Positions 38,151-48,699 of a stretch of 64,000 bases of DNA are shown here, in pieces. The notes beneath the pieces were generated by a model. The model saw only the letters and a list, made by a program, of their open reading frames with translations. It had not been told where the DNA came from and searched no databases. The translations under genes were made by a program, and so were the position numbers. The stretch spans positions 9,954,471 through 10,018,470 of the forward strand of contig OY987247.1 of assembly GCA_963920765.1 (NCBI GenBank), given 5' to 3'. The DNA is from Ulota crispa. Lineage: Eukaryota; Streptophyta; Bryopsida; Orthotrichales; Orthotrichaceae. How positions within the stretch are numbered: the first letter of the stretch is position 1; every line of letters begins with the position of its first letter.

Positions 38151-38823
38151 TTAACCCTTAAATTTTTCAACAGCCCAAAATTGGTTGATTGATTTTAGAA
38201 TAGCCATTTATGAACTTAGGAATGTAAAAAGTCACTTGAACTTTGGCTCATTTGAAAGAGAAACAAATTAGCTATGTAGTGGTGTTTTAAAATTTAGAAG
38301 AAGAGTCAATATTGAATTTACAAAAAATTCAAACCATGGGTGGTCTTGGAGTTGTAGTATTAAATTTTGGCCTTAGATTTGTGAAAATCTTTTATTTTAC
38401 TCACAATTTTTGAAATTAAAGGGTGAAGTGGTCACTATTGCAAGACCATTTTCTCACTCATTGTTTACCCTAAAAATACAAGACTTGTTTCTATGCATGT
38501 GGAACTTGGTTACCTTGAGAATGAACATACGATGCCAACATTTTAAAATGTTATGTGTTCAAAAGAGCCAATCAAAGCACAATTTCAACTACTCCAAAAT
38601 AACAGTTTCCTTGTAGTACCCTTTATATTTTGTTATAATCTTCCAATCTTACCCTTGGATTGAAACCAAATTTTGTAGAGATGATAAGGACTTGTCTCTC
38701 TACAAGACCTTACGGTTACTTTGGCCTTAAAATGACTCATTGTACTTCAAGCTTTACCCTTTCAAAACTTACAAAATTGTGATCCAAAACACCTTCAAAA
38801 TGGTTGAAAAATTTAAGGGTTAA
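38151..38823. mobile_element. TTAA piggyBac-like element, 673 bp, with empty-site support
   Basis: The left end is TTAA then CCCTTAAATTTTTCAAC. The right end carries the exact 17-bp complement followed by TTAA. Flanks are TTTTTTGGGCAAC on the left and GGCCCAATTGCCTC on the right. The related repeat at 17583 reads TTTTTGGGCAATTTACGGCC in one piece, with no insertion between the two flanks. This is the best-preserved member of the TTAA group in the window and appears to be a fairly recent insertion. Confidence 0.8.
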
Positions 38824-39210
38824 GGCCCAATTGCCTCAAAAAAAAAAGGTGAGCTTCATGCCTATAGAAAAAAGGGAAAATAACTCAAAAAAATGCCAAA
38901 TTGCAATAATAAAGATTGCATTGTAGCCTTGGCTTTCATAAAACTATTATCAAATTAAAAATTGATCACATCATTTTAAAATCATTTGAGGTGTTGCCTA
39001 CTACAATTCCATGTAATAATTAGGTAATGCACATAGTTATTTGGATACTTTCAAAAAAAACCAACGAATACATTTTGCAATGCTGCAAAAATCCATGCAT
39101 AGGGGCCAGCTTTAGCTCCAACCAAAATAGAGATGTAGCCCACAAGCTACAAGTACAAACCATTTTCCAAAAATGCGACACAGCCATTGGTCATAAACCC
39201 AAAAAAACCC
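38824..39210 (+). repeat. Dispersed repeat, copy 2
   Basis: Matches 17599-17998 in the same orientation, from GGCCCAATTGCCTC to GCCATTGGTCATAAA. The TTAA element at 38151-38823 is inserted at its left edge. Confidence 0.75.
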
Positions 39211-39442
39211 TGACCGGGCCTGTTTACGGTTGCATTGGCGATGCTAGGGATCAGCTAAGCTGCTGTAGACCCCAATGATTGTAGCCAAGAGTGATTGATG
39301 AGGAAGTGAGGCTACTTTGACCTCAACTGCATGTCTCATTTACTTACTAGTTAATACTGGCTAGTTACTGGCAACACGAGTAACATTTCACATTGTCACG
39401 GAGCAATTGTCAACCCATGTTGGCCCTGCTGCTGCATCTGCA

Positions 39443-39550
39443 AGACCTTCAAGAGCCTTCAATGACTTTCAAGGGAGCCTTCAAGGGGGGGCCTTCAAGG
39501 TCCTTCAAAGGGCTTCAGCTTCAAGGGCCTTCAAGGGTCTTCACTCTTCA
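39443..39550. repeat. CTTCAAGGG minisatellite
   Basis: About eight spaced copies of CCTTCAAGGG or close variants in a locally GC-rich patch. Open frames across it are by-products of the repeat. Confidence 0.7.
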
Positions 39551-39841
39551 GCGTTCAGAGGCAGGGATTTTGTAACAGAGAATCTTACTCGATTTTCTAA
39601 ACTGGAAGCCAGAGCATCTTACTGACTCCCCCTCTGATTTTCCTTAGCGTATCATGAATAGTTTGGAAGTAATCCATTAAATTACCATCTTACATGTACT
39701 CAAAAAATGGCAGATCAAAGTAACACTTTATGGTAACTAATGTCTCCAAGGGGGGATATAATAAACAAGGGCATGAAATCATTACACGACGTTTCGCAGT
39801 GATCATAAATAGGGATTCACCATATAGAGGTTGTAACACTA

Positions 39842-39972
39842 CTGTAAACTGGTAGCAGTTTCAGCAGCCAAATAGCAAAGTAAATGTCTTTCTGACCCCC
39901 GCACAGTGTAAGTCGAGATCAAAAAAGCATTTAATTCGCCACCCAACTGCCGAAACTGCTACCAGTTTACAG
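39842..39972. mobile_element. MITE with TA target duplication, 131 bp
   Basis: The terminal repeats CTGTAAACTGGTAGCAGTTT and AAACTGCTACCAGTTTACAG are exact complements. The pairing extends to about 26 bp with one mismatch. TA lies on both sides (39840-39841 and 39973-39974). A TA duplication with C-starting ends fits a Tc1/mariner-derived MITE. The centre has no open frame. Confidence 0.75.
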
Positions 39973-40723
39973 TATTGAGCAAGTTGTCTAAACGAAGAAG
40001 GTGAACCTCTGGAGCCATGTTGTGGATTTACTGATTTGTGGTAAGTCTGGCAAGAGGAATAAAATGCTTGCATATGTAGGCCATGTGGTTCCCGGGAGTA
40101 TTAGAAAGTAGGAATGAACAATAATTAGGGAGGGATTGGTGATCAACAATATGTGAAAGATAGTGGTGAAGTTGAGGGCAATGTTTGGGGAGAACATGGC
40201 ATTTAGTGTGTTGGCAGCCGTTTCAAATCGCGAAAAAACCAGTCGAATTTGAAACTATCAATTAAAACCTGGTCGAATTTTACAATAAAACTAACTATAG
40301 TGTATCACAGTTAAAACATAGAAAACATTTGGTGCAATTCAATGAAAGTTGGTTGAAAACAGGAAATACTGGATTTGGGCTGGTGAAGTCAAAATTTATC
40401 CCCAAAGGTTGAGGGTTTGTCCTTGTAGAACTTGAGGAGGATTGAGGTTATGAAGTTCGTAGTACTCAAAGTTTGACTTTTGCTTGCTTTGACTTTCTCA
40501 ATTGTGATTCTAATTCATTCTTTAAAGTTTGCACAACAAAAGCTAAATTTTGGTACTTTCATATTTTGATTTTTACAATGAGAACTTGAATCTCTTACTT
40601 GAATCTTGAGTTCTATTCATTGCTAAGGTAGGAACACCTCTCTCTGTGGGTGTCCCCATCCGCAAGACCTACTTGTGACAGCGCTTGTGTCACTGATGTC
40701 AATGACCAACAATTAAAAAACTT

Positions 40724-40802
40724 GGTTATAGGTGACAAAGTAATGGTTTTGGGTGATAAAGCAATGATTTTGGGTGATAAATTGATGGTTATGGGTGATT
40801 GG
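40724..40802. repeat. 21-bp tandem repeat, about four copies
   Basis: Copies of ATGGTTTTGGGTGATAAAGC with substitutions. Because the period is a multiple of three it gives a repeated Met-x-x-Gly-Asp-Lys frame, but that frame has no wider support. Confidence 0.75.
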
Positions 40803-40833
40803 CATGATGGTTTTGAGCGCCCCATCTCACGAT

Positions 40834-41607
40834 TTAACCCCTAAGCATCTTGCTAAGAAAATTCAACATACCTCCAACATGAAACCTTCAACACATTCTC
40901 CAAGGTTTTGGAAAGTTGAACAAGTAATCATGTAATCTAAATCGGTCATTCTATACCCAACTATAAATCAAATGTTTTAAACTAATTTGATTTCAAATCC
41001 AAGTAAATTTGCAAAATCCCCACCATTGAGAATCTTATGTTTTCCAACTTGAGCAATAGTTCAAAATACGGATTTTGGACTTTTATGTAATACTTTCTCA
41101 AAAAAAAGATTTACCTAATGGCTGATCCCATGAGATTGTGTCTTGCTATACTTGATGGAAAAAAAAACTCCACAAATGGAAAAAAACTCCAAAAGATATG
41201 GTCACTCAAAGTAGCTAGATTCCACTAGCTCCTTAATTTAAAACTATAAAAACCTTGCCCAAATCAAGAAAAAAAAGTGACACATCACCCAACTTCTCCC
41301 TTGTACAATACAAGACATGAGAGCACCCATCCCATCCACTCTCTAAGCCGCTCCCTTTGTTTGCCCAAAGACATTCTTCTCCTAATTGCTGAAAAATAGA
41401 ATATTTTCCATATTCCATGTAGAATCTAGAGCAAAGGAAGCGCTTGAGAGAACAACAAGCCGATCAAAAACTTTTCTTGAACTAACAACTCCATTCGTAC
41501 TTGAGTGGCAGACCAAAATTTGAGCTAAAAATGCCTCTTTTGTATACTTTCACACCTCCAAGCACCCCCTTTGGCCATATTGGGCTCTTTGGTCCTTTAG
41601 GGGTTAA
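40834..41607. mobile_element. TTAA piggyBac-like element, 774 bp
   Basis: The left end is TTAA then CCCCTAAGCATC. The right end is GGGCTCTTTGGTCCTTTAGG, then GG and TTAA. The CCCCTAA core is shared. The right end carries the extended form, with GGGCT set about ten bases inside, seen also at 48255 and 62243. Confidence 0.5.
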
Positions 41608-44395
41608 GAACTTCTCAAGTTAGTATTATGAGCATATGAGCACACTAAGGACTTCACTAAGTGTCTACTTTAGCATCTCCTACATACAACTATTCATTCT
41701 CACTACTTTTAAACTTTGAATTTTTTTTGAACAAATACTTGCGATTGAAACTATCAAATTAATGCCAATATTTTTAGTTGTCTCTTTTTACTAACACTAT
41801 TTTTTTCCAAGTTTGTCAACTGGTTTTTCTACTCCAATTTCCTTAGTTTCACGTTTATGGGTGTTCCTACCTTACATTATATTCTTCAAAACATTGCTTG
41901 TTTAGATTAATTTTGGAATTCTCAATTTTAAAAAAACGTGTTTAGAGATTATTTGATGTTGAGTATTTTTTATTAGATGAGATTTACATGGAGTAGCAAG
42001 CTGATGTGGATTTTGAATTTATTGCATTCATGAAGACCTCATACAACAATAAAGTAAATTCTTAAAACTGGAGATACTTGTTATATTTGTAAGTCAAAAG
42101 TCCATCAAAATAGCAAGGATGTGTGTCTTTGTAAAATGGAATTAACAAAATTTATCATTTTACTATTATTTTGCTCCCTGAAGGCCCAATAATCCATTTT
42201 GTGTGGCTGCTCAACATGAGGCAGCATTTTTATGCCAAAGAAATAAAAACCCGTTTTTTTGTATTTCTTGTCCACATTAGATTGGGTGGTTTTTCTGGTT
42301 GTACATTCAAGTCTGTAATTGCCACAATCAAACAAGGACTATAAGAAAACATGCATAAATGCCGTTTACTGTTTGCTCATTGTTGGAAAGTACATTGTTT
42401 AAAAAAGTGATGATGTTCTCATCACATAATCGTAGGCCCTTTTCATAAATTATTTGAAATTAAAAATTTGGCCAATTCAACAACTCATGAATGCTAAAAA
42501 CTAAAATTAAAATTTTACTAAGTTTTTATGGTTGAATTATCAAAATCTCATTTGAAGCAAATCCATGAATGGGTTTAACATTTTGACCATGCAAATATTA
42601 AATTTTCTTCTCTTTATGCCTCACACATATTCTTTAATACAAACTTCAAAAAAATCATGGACCTTATGTTTTATAGCGCAATTGGGTTTTGTTCAAAATC
42701 CTTGGATCTTGAGGATTTTATATTTAATCCCTGAAGCGTTGGGGCCTGTATTTTGTCAAAAGAAACTCAAAACTATCATTTTTATTGCAAAGAGTAAAAA
42801 AGTTTGAAAATTGATCTTTTTGCATACCTAATAATAGGATCTTGTACTAGACTAGTATAAGAATGTGGAAAAAAAACTCAAAAACTCTGACTACACAAAT
42901 TGCAAGATATATGCATTTAAAGTGTAAAAAACAAACTTTTTTGCACCTTGTATGATTAGGTTATTTGACTTTGAAAAATTTTAACTTAAAGTTTTTGCAC
43001 AACAAAGTTTGAAGTTTTATTTTTTTATGGTGGAAAATTGAGTTGAGAAGAGCAGTAATAAATTTGGCTAAATTTTGCAAGTTTTGATCTCAAATTTGGT
43101 TGCGCTAAAATTGTATTGTAAAAACAAAGAGGAAAATTCAAAAAGTAGCCAAAGTCTCAAGATGCAAAATTGCCTTTGAGGTGAGGTGCAATTTGATGTG
43201 CTAGGCTGTCACTAATGGAACCTTAGTTTAAGACAACTTGAGTAGCCATCAATCATATTTGATTTCCCCCACCCAACTATAATGCAAAGTGTAAATGCAT
43301 TTTTTATTCACCTACCCTCCCTCAAATGAATGCTTGTAATTATTGTGTCATGGCAAAGTTTGGCGCTTGTACAAATGTATTAAAATAGTCTTATAGCTGC
43401 TTCTTGACAAAATTGTTAATGTACACTTTGCAAATGTCCAAGTTTAGCATTATAACTAACAAAATAAAACAACTATTGAAGATTGATGTTAGACATCACC
43501 AATTCACATAACTGAAGAGTATATGATCTAAACTTAAAAGTTGCCATTTATAACCTAATAACCATGCATGTAGCTAAAAGTTCTTAGGCAAGGACGTCTT
43601 TGGACAAACCGGTTTTTCCCCCACGGGGCTTTTTCTAAAAGTTCTTAGGCAAGAAAAACTTGTAAACAAAATACTAAACTAAATGAGAAAGTATTGCAAC
43701 CCGCCTACTACTAAAATTCAGGGTGGATTGCAAAAGATTCAACCTACAAACCACGTCTTTGGCAAGTAAAGATATTAAAAAAAAATTAATAGGTTTGGTT
43801 GAGAACCTTTGAAAAAAAATCAAAACAAAAAATACTTAGTTTTCATTCTTTAAAATAACATTAGGTAGAGAAGGTATGAGATTGAACAAAAACTTAAATT
43901 GTTAATAACCCTGCAATGGAATTGAAATGCAATAATCCCAATGGTGAGATTGTTCTAGAAAGAAAACTTTGCTCTTTCCAACAAATTTTTTTGAAAAAAT
44001 GTTAAACTTGCATTCAAAAATGAAGTTTATAAGTTATTATTTCAAGAAGATGCTTAAATTGCCCCAAAATCAAAATTGTCCATAACTTTCTCATAACTAG
44101 TCCAAATGGAATGAATCAAAGCTTCAGATGTAGAAAAAACTATAACCTTTGAGAGGAAAAAATCAAAAAATATATATATCAAGTTTTTGTAAAAAAAATT
44201 TGTTGCCTAATCTCCACAATTTTTTGCTTATCTAGGCATAACTTTTGCTTTTGGGCATAGATTGGAATAAAAATTATAATCCCCAAAAGCTAATGTGTTT
44301 TCCTATCTTTAGAAAAGTTTCAAAAATCAGGACAAAAATTGAGGCCGCAGGTACTTGCCCAAAATCCCATGTATCCCTGAGGGGACAACGGGGCT
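41608..44395. other. AT-rich stretch, mostly unassigned
   Basis: Apart from the single TTAA end at 42724 and an LTR-like fragment at about 43605-43640 (GGTTTTTCCCCCACGGGGC), I see no gene or paired repeat. Short open frames are not supported. Confidence 0.4.
42724..42746 (+). mobile_element. Single TTAA-type end
   Basis: TTAATCCCTGAAGCGTTGGG matches the left-end pattern with one change in CCCC. No matching right end was found before the next elements. Confidence 0.35.
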
Positions 44396-44425
44396 TTAAC
44401 CCCTCAACGCCTAAGGGGCTCAAAC
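44396..44425 (+). mobile_element. Single TTAA-type end
   Basis: TTAA then CCCCTCAACGCCTAAGG resembles the CCCCTGAGCGCCC end at 52284. The sequence just left (GGGGACAACGGGG) is rich in the complementary motif. No clear partner. Confidence 0.35.
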
Positions 44426-45253
44426 TGCGCCCCTCTAAGTTTTATTTAGGGATGCCCAAAGATTTTTTAATATTTTTTTAGTGGTTATTGTTATGTTTAA
44501 ATTCTTGTTGAAGTCTAGTTTCAACATCAAGAGTTTGATCTTGAAAATGAATTAACATGAGTTGTCTATTCAAGATTTTGTGCAAGGGTGTCCATTGCAA
44601 ATCATCACTTTCTAGTGTTGAAGGCTCTTGGGAATGAGCCTCAAGTACACTAGAGCTTGGATAAAAAATCTCATTAAAAATTCATTTAAACAAATTGTAG
44701 AAAAGATTTTGAGAAGCCATAAATTGATTGGAGTTATGCATGTTATACTTTACATAATCATATTTTTTTGGTACCCTCAATTTCAAGTTTGAGATGCAAA
44801 AAGAGGATTGAAAGACTTCAAATCACTTTCACAATTTTAACACCCTCATGATTAAACATTATAATTTTTCAATCCATAAGTGATACGGTTGTGATTTCTT
44901 TTCCTATGCTATCTATAACATGTCTATCTTGAATTGGTATGGTTACATTTCAAAGAAAATTGATAAGATTGATCAAATTATATTTGACAATTTCTTCTTG
45001 TGCACCACAATTTAGTAAAGCATATTATTTTGCATATTGTGAAAACACGTATAGGACATTGAATCAAACAATGTAGGTTAAAGTAATTTTAATATCAAAA
45101 AACGATCTCTATATCATTCATATTAATCATGTAAAAGCGACCTAAACCTAAAGTTCAATTTATAGCATTCAATAATATGATACTTTCCTAGTAAATAAGT
45201 GTCATTGACAATTTTTATGAAAAGTACAATAGTAGTATTTAGTACACTTTTTG

Positions 45254-46191
45254 TTAACCCCTGAAGCACGGAACACCTTTTTTTGGCAACATAGCAATTT
45301 TGGGCAGCTCACTACCAATGGGTTTTTCATCTTTTTTCTTTGAAATTTTCACACATGATATGTTCAAGGAATAGCTTTAAGGCCCAACACATGACTTTTC
45401 ACTTCATGGTTCAAAAGTTATTGCATAATATGTAGTTTTCTTTGCTTGACAAGCAGCCAAAAAACTTCTTCAAAAATTACACTTTTTGAATTTTGTTTTT
45501 TGAAATTGGTTCTATAGATTTATATATACTTGGAAAGCTTTAAATCATTCCATTTTGATCAATGAAATGAAATTTATGAGGGAATTTTTTTTCGAGCAGT
45601 TACAGATTCTCTAATCTAAAATAAACTTTGAAGTTAATTAATTTACTCAATTTTCAATATTTAAGAAAAAAAACCAAAACCAAAAGATGTAGACTGTTTA
45701 TCACAACATTTTGACCATTGGGATTGGAAATTTTCATTTCCATAATTAAGTTCTTAACAATTTAGTGGTTTGAATCATTATCTACTTCTTTTTACTTACT
45801 ATTGTTTTTCCATGTGTTTCAAAATTCCAAATGATTTGAAATTTTTCAAATGTGTACCCAACTTGATTTGAAGAAAAAACCCAAAAAATTACTACCATTT
45901 TGGAGTTTTTGTCATACAAATATGACCTTGTGAAGTACAAGATGTACAATTGCTCAGATTTTTGTAGAGACAAAAAATGGCTTTTTGTCAATTCAAACTC
46001 AAATATCTAACAATCTACATGGTAAAAAGTCCTTAAAAAAAATTCACATCTTTCAATACTAGTGTAGTACAAGATCTTATGGCTACATTTTTCAAAAAAA
46101 GTTTTTTTTTCTAAAATTTGGTACTTGTACTAGGAATGGCAATTTTGGAGCAGTTTTGGTGAAAATTTGAGCTTAGTGCTTTAGGGGTTAA
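45254..46191. mobile_element. TTAA piggyBac-like element, 938 bp (family with 61292-62243)
   Basis: The left end is TTAA then CCCCTGAAGCACGG. The right end is AGTGCTTTAGGGG then TTAA, with 11 of 12 terminal bases pairing. After the end the sequence runs collinearly with the element at 61292 in the same orientation: AACAATTTTGGGCAGCTCAC-like start, TCAAAAGTTATTGCAT, ATTGATCAATG-type middle and TTTACTTACTAT. The two copies have similar length (938 and 952 bp), so they are two full-length members of one family. Confidence 0.75.
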
Positions 46192-47590
46192 GTTATAGTT
46201 GAAACTTGAAAATAGTCATTAGTAGGGGGAACAAAAAAAGTTTTGAATAATTTAAAGTCTAACAAAAGTTGTAGTAGAATTTTTTGTTTTATCTAATTTA
46301 CCATATCATTTATTCATATCAATGTAGAATTATAAGTAATGCAAGCCCGTCTTTTAATAACCAAAAGTAGAAAATTACATAATGATAGGGTGTTTTAAAA
46401 AATAAAATAAAAACTAATACCCCTAAAAAATACTTGGTGTGTGCACCTATGCCCCTATTTTTTTTACACACTAACCCCGAGCCCATTGTACTCACAAGTA
46501 TATATTAGATACATTTGAAACAAAGAATTCAAAATTGCTTCTAAAATTGAGCTTGTTTAGAAAATTGATGATTTTTGCAAGCTTTTATACCCTTTCATTT
46601 GGTAACATGAATTTCTAAATTTTGTGGATTTAAAAAACAAAATAATATTGTTTACTGTTTAAAAACCACAAAGAGACATTTACTGATTGGAAAAGGTTGG
46701 TTTATGAAATAAAATTTTCTTGTATGCTTTGGACTATAAAATATTTATCAAAAATAAATTTGATGAAAAACGCTTGTTCAAGTGTCATAAAACTCACATA
46801 AGAATTGAAGACATCAGACCAAAAACCATTCAAATTTTCTATAAGCATGTAGCCCACCGGCAGTCATTCAACATCTAAACTGGTCCTTTATCTGCTATGT
46901 ATAGATCATGACACTCGCAATCAACAATTACTGTTGCAAGAAGAAATACTAAAGCACAACACATATTTTTATTAGTTCAAAAGCAATTTCACTAGAAGAA
47001 CAATGCCCAAATTTCATCTTGGTGGTCTTGAATTTTTGATAGCTTTTTTTTCACCAAGCAACAAACTAGCTGCTCAAATTTGTGCAATGTTAAATATAAG
47101 TGTCATGCACCATATTTCCCCAACTAGAAAGTACGGGTTTTCAGAATTTAATACATTTTGCAATTAGTAGCCTCTTTGCAAGGGAAAAACAATAAAACTA
47201 TCAAGGTACTTTTTATTTTCTCATGTAAAAGAGCCTATGCTTGCACTTCTCTACATAGATATGTAAAAAAATTGGTTTCTCATGAGAAAAACTTGGAATT
47301 CACATAAAAAAACTGCAAATTCCTCCTGCAAATAAGCTTTGGGAACTGTTTAGTTTGCCAAGGTTTGAACTCCCTAGACATCCCCAAATGTGATTTTTGT
47401 AATTAATTCAAGTGAAAAGCACTTGGAAATGTTCAAAAGCTTCAAATGTACAGTGTAAAATTCACGTTTCTTGTATTTATTTAAAGAGAAAATTGTTAAA
47501 CTTTTTTCTATATTTACTCATACTTGTGAGCATGGCATCTCACATTGCTCCTTGCAAGCCATTCAATGTTTTGATTAAAGTATTCCTCCC
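46192..47590. other. AT-rich intergenic stretch, no feature recognised
   Basis: Only short unsupported open frames and homopolymer runs. Confidence 0.4.
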
Positions 47591-47591
47591 C

Positions 47592-47690
47592 ATACCAAAG
47601 TCCTTCCCAATTTTGACCCTTTTGTATTGAGGGTGTACATTTTAGTTCTGAAATGTACACCCTAAATACATAAGGTTGGAATTGGGGATG
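47592..47690. mobile_element. Short foldback element
   Basis: AGGGTGTACATTTTAG and AAATGTACACCCT pair around TTCTG. The outer arms CCCAATTTTGACC and GGTTGGAATTGGG also pair loosely. The outer arms recall the AAGGTAGG family, but this copy is half the length. Confidence 0.6.
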
Positions 47691-48016
47691 ACTTATTAAA
47701 GAGTTGGGTATAAGGAGGGTTACCTTACATTCTTACGTAGAAAAAAATAGCGGAATAAAGGTTTAACATCTACATGAATTTAAGGTGTTAGGGATGGTTC
47801 AAGTAATTGCCAATATAGAGAATTGCCAAAAATAGGAGTCATTATGTAGGTGACTACAGTACGTTTTTTGAGTTCAAAGCTGAAGTGAGTATCTTATATC
47901 GTGTTTTGTTGTTTTGTCAATAATGTCTAATGCAAATGTACAAAGATTGTGAGTTTCTTCAACTTAGCTTTTCCAGAAATTTATCACTATCACATCTACG
48001 TATCTGGGGCTGGTGT

Positions 48017-48255
48017 TTAACCCTTAAAGGACCGCTCTATGTATTACATAGTAAATACGCTATCGTATAACTAGCATTTGCTACCAATAAAAAGTTTTAA
48101 TTTGGGATTTTGACTAGCTTACTAGAACCGCATTGATCTATATTCTAACTTCTTTGTTGATCCAAATGTAGTAAAGGTGTGGATACATTCCAAATACAAG
48201 TTAATACAAAATATTGTATTGGCCGCAAAGGGCTCTTTAGTCCTTTAAGGGTTAA
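48017..48255. mobile_element. TTAA piggyBac-like MITE, 239 bp
   Basis: The left end is TTAA then CCCTTAAAGGACCG. The right end is TAGTCCTTTAAGGG then TTAA; 12 bp pair exactly. GGGCT lies just inside the right end. A diverged, inverted relative is at 35871-36104. Flanking bases outside TTAA differ, as expected for a 4-bp TTAA target. Confidence 0.75.
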
Positions 48256-48283
48256 GTTTACTTGTTGTTTTTAGAATATATAT

Positions 48284-48694
48284 AGGAAATTGCTAAAGCC
48301 ACACCCAAAATTGTTAACACCACACCCCCTATGAGGATATAATTTGAGAATTTAATGCTATTTTTTTAATCCGTGATCCATCATTCATTCAATCATGTCA
48401 TTATCACCTCCTTGAAAGAAAAAAACAAATTCAAATTTTTGTTGAACTTTTATTGCATCATTGCTATTTTTTTGATGTATTTTGCTCTAAGTGGTTCAAA
48501 AGTCCTATATTTTTAGTTTCAAATTCAAGCGCCTCCAATTTTTTTGAATATAGCCTTATAATTGAGCTTACAATGATAGAAGTGAAACAAATCTTTTGAT
48601 CCAAATTAAAAAAAAGAGCTCTATATTCTCACATTTCAAGCTCAAAGCACACCTGAAGGTGTGGCATTAGCAATTTTGCCTTTAGCAATTCCCT
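48284..48694. mobile_element. TA-flanked inverted-repeat element, about 411 bp, copy 1
   Basis: The ends GGAAATTGCTAAAG and CTTTAGCAATTCCC pair at 13 of 14 positions, and TA lies outside each. The interior matches 60229-60575, for example CCATCATTCATTCAATCA, TTTGTTGAACTTTTATTGCA and TTTCAAATTCAAGC. The TA target suggests a Tc1/mariner-type origin. Confidence 0.65.
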
Positions 48695-48699
48695 AAGTT

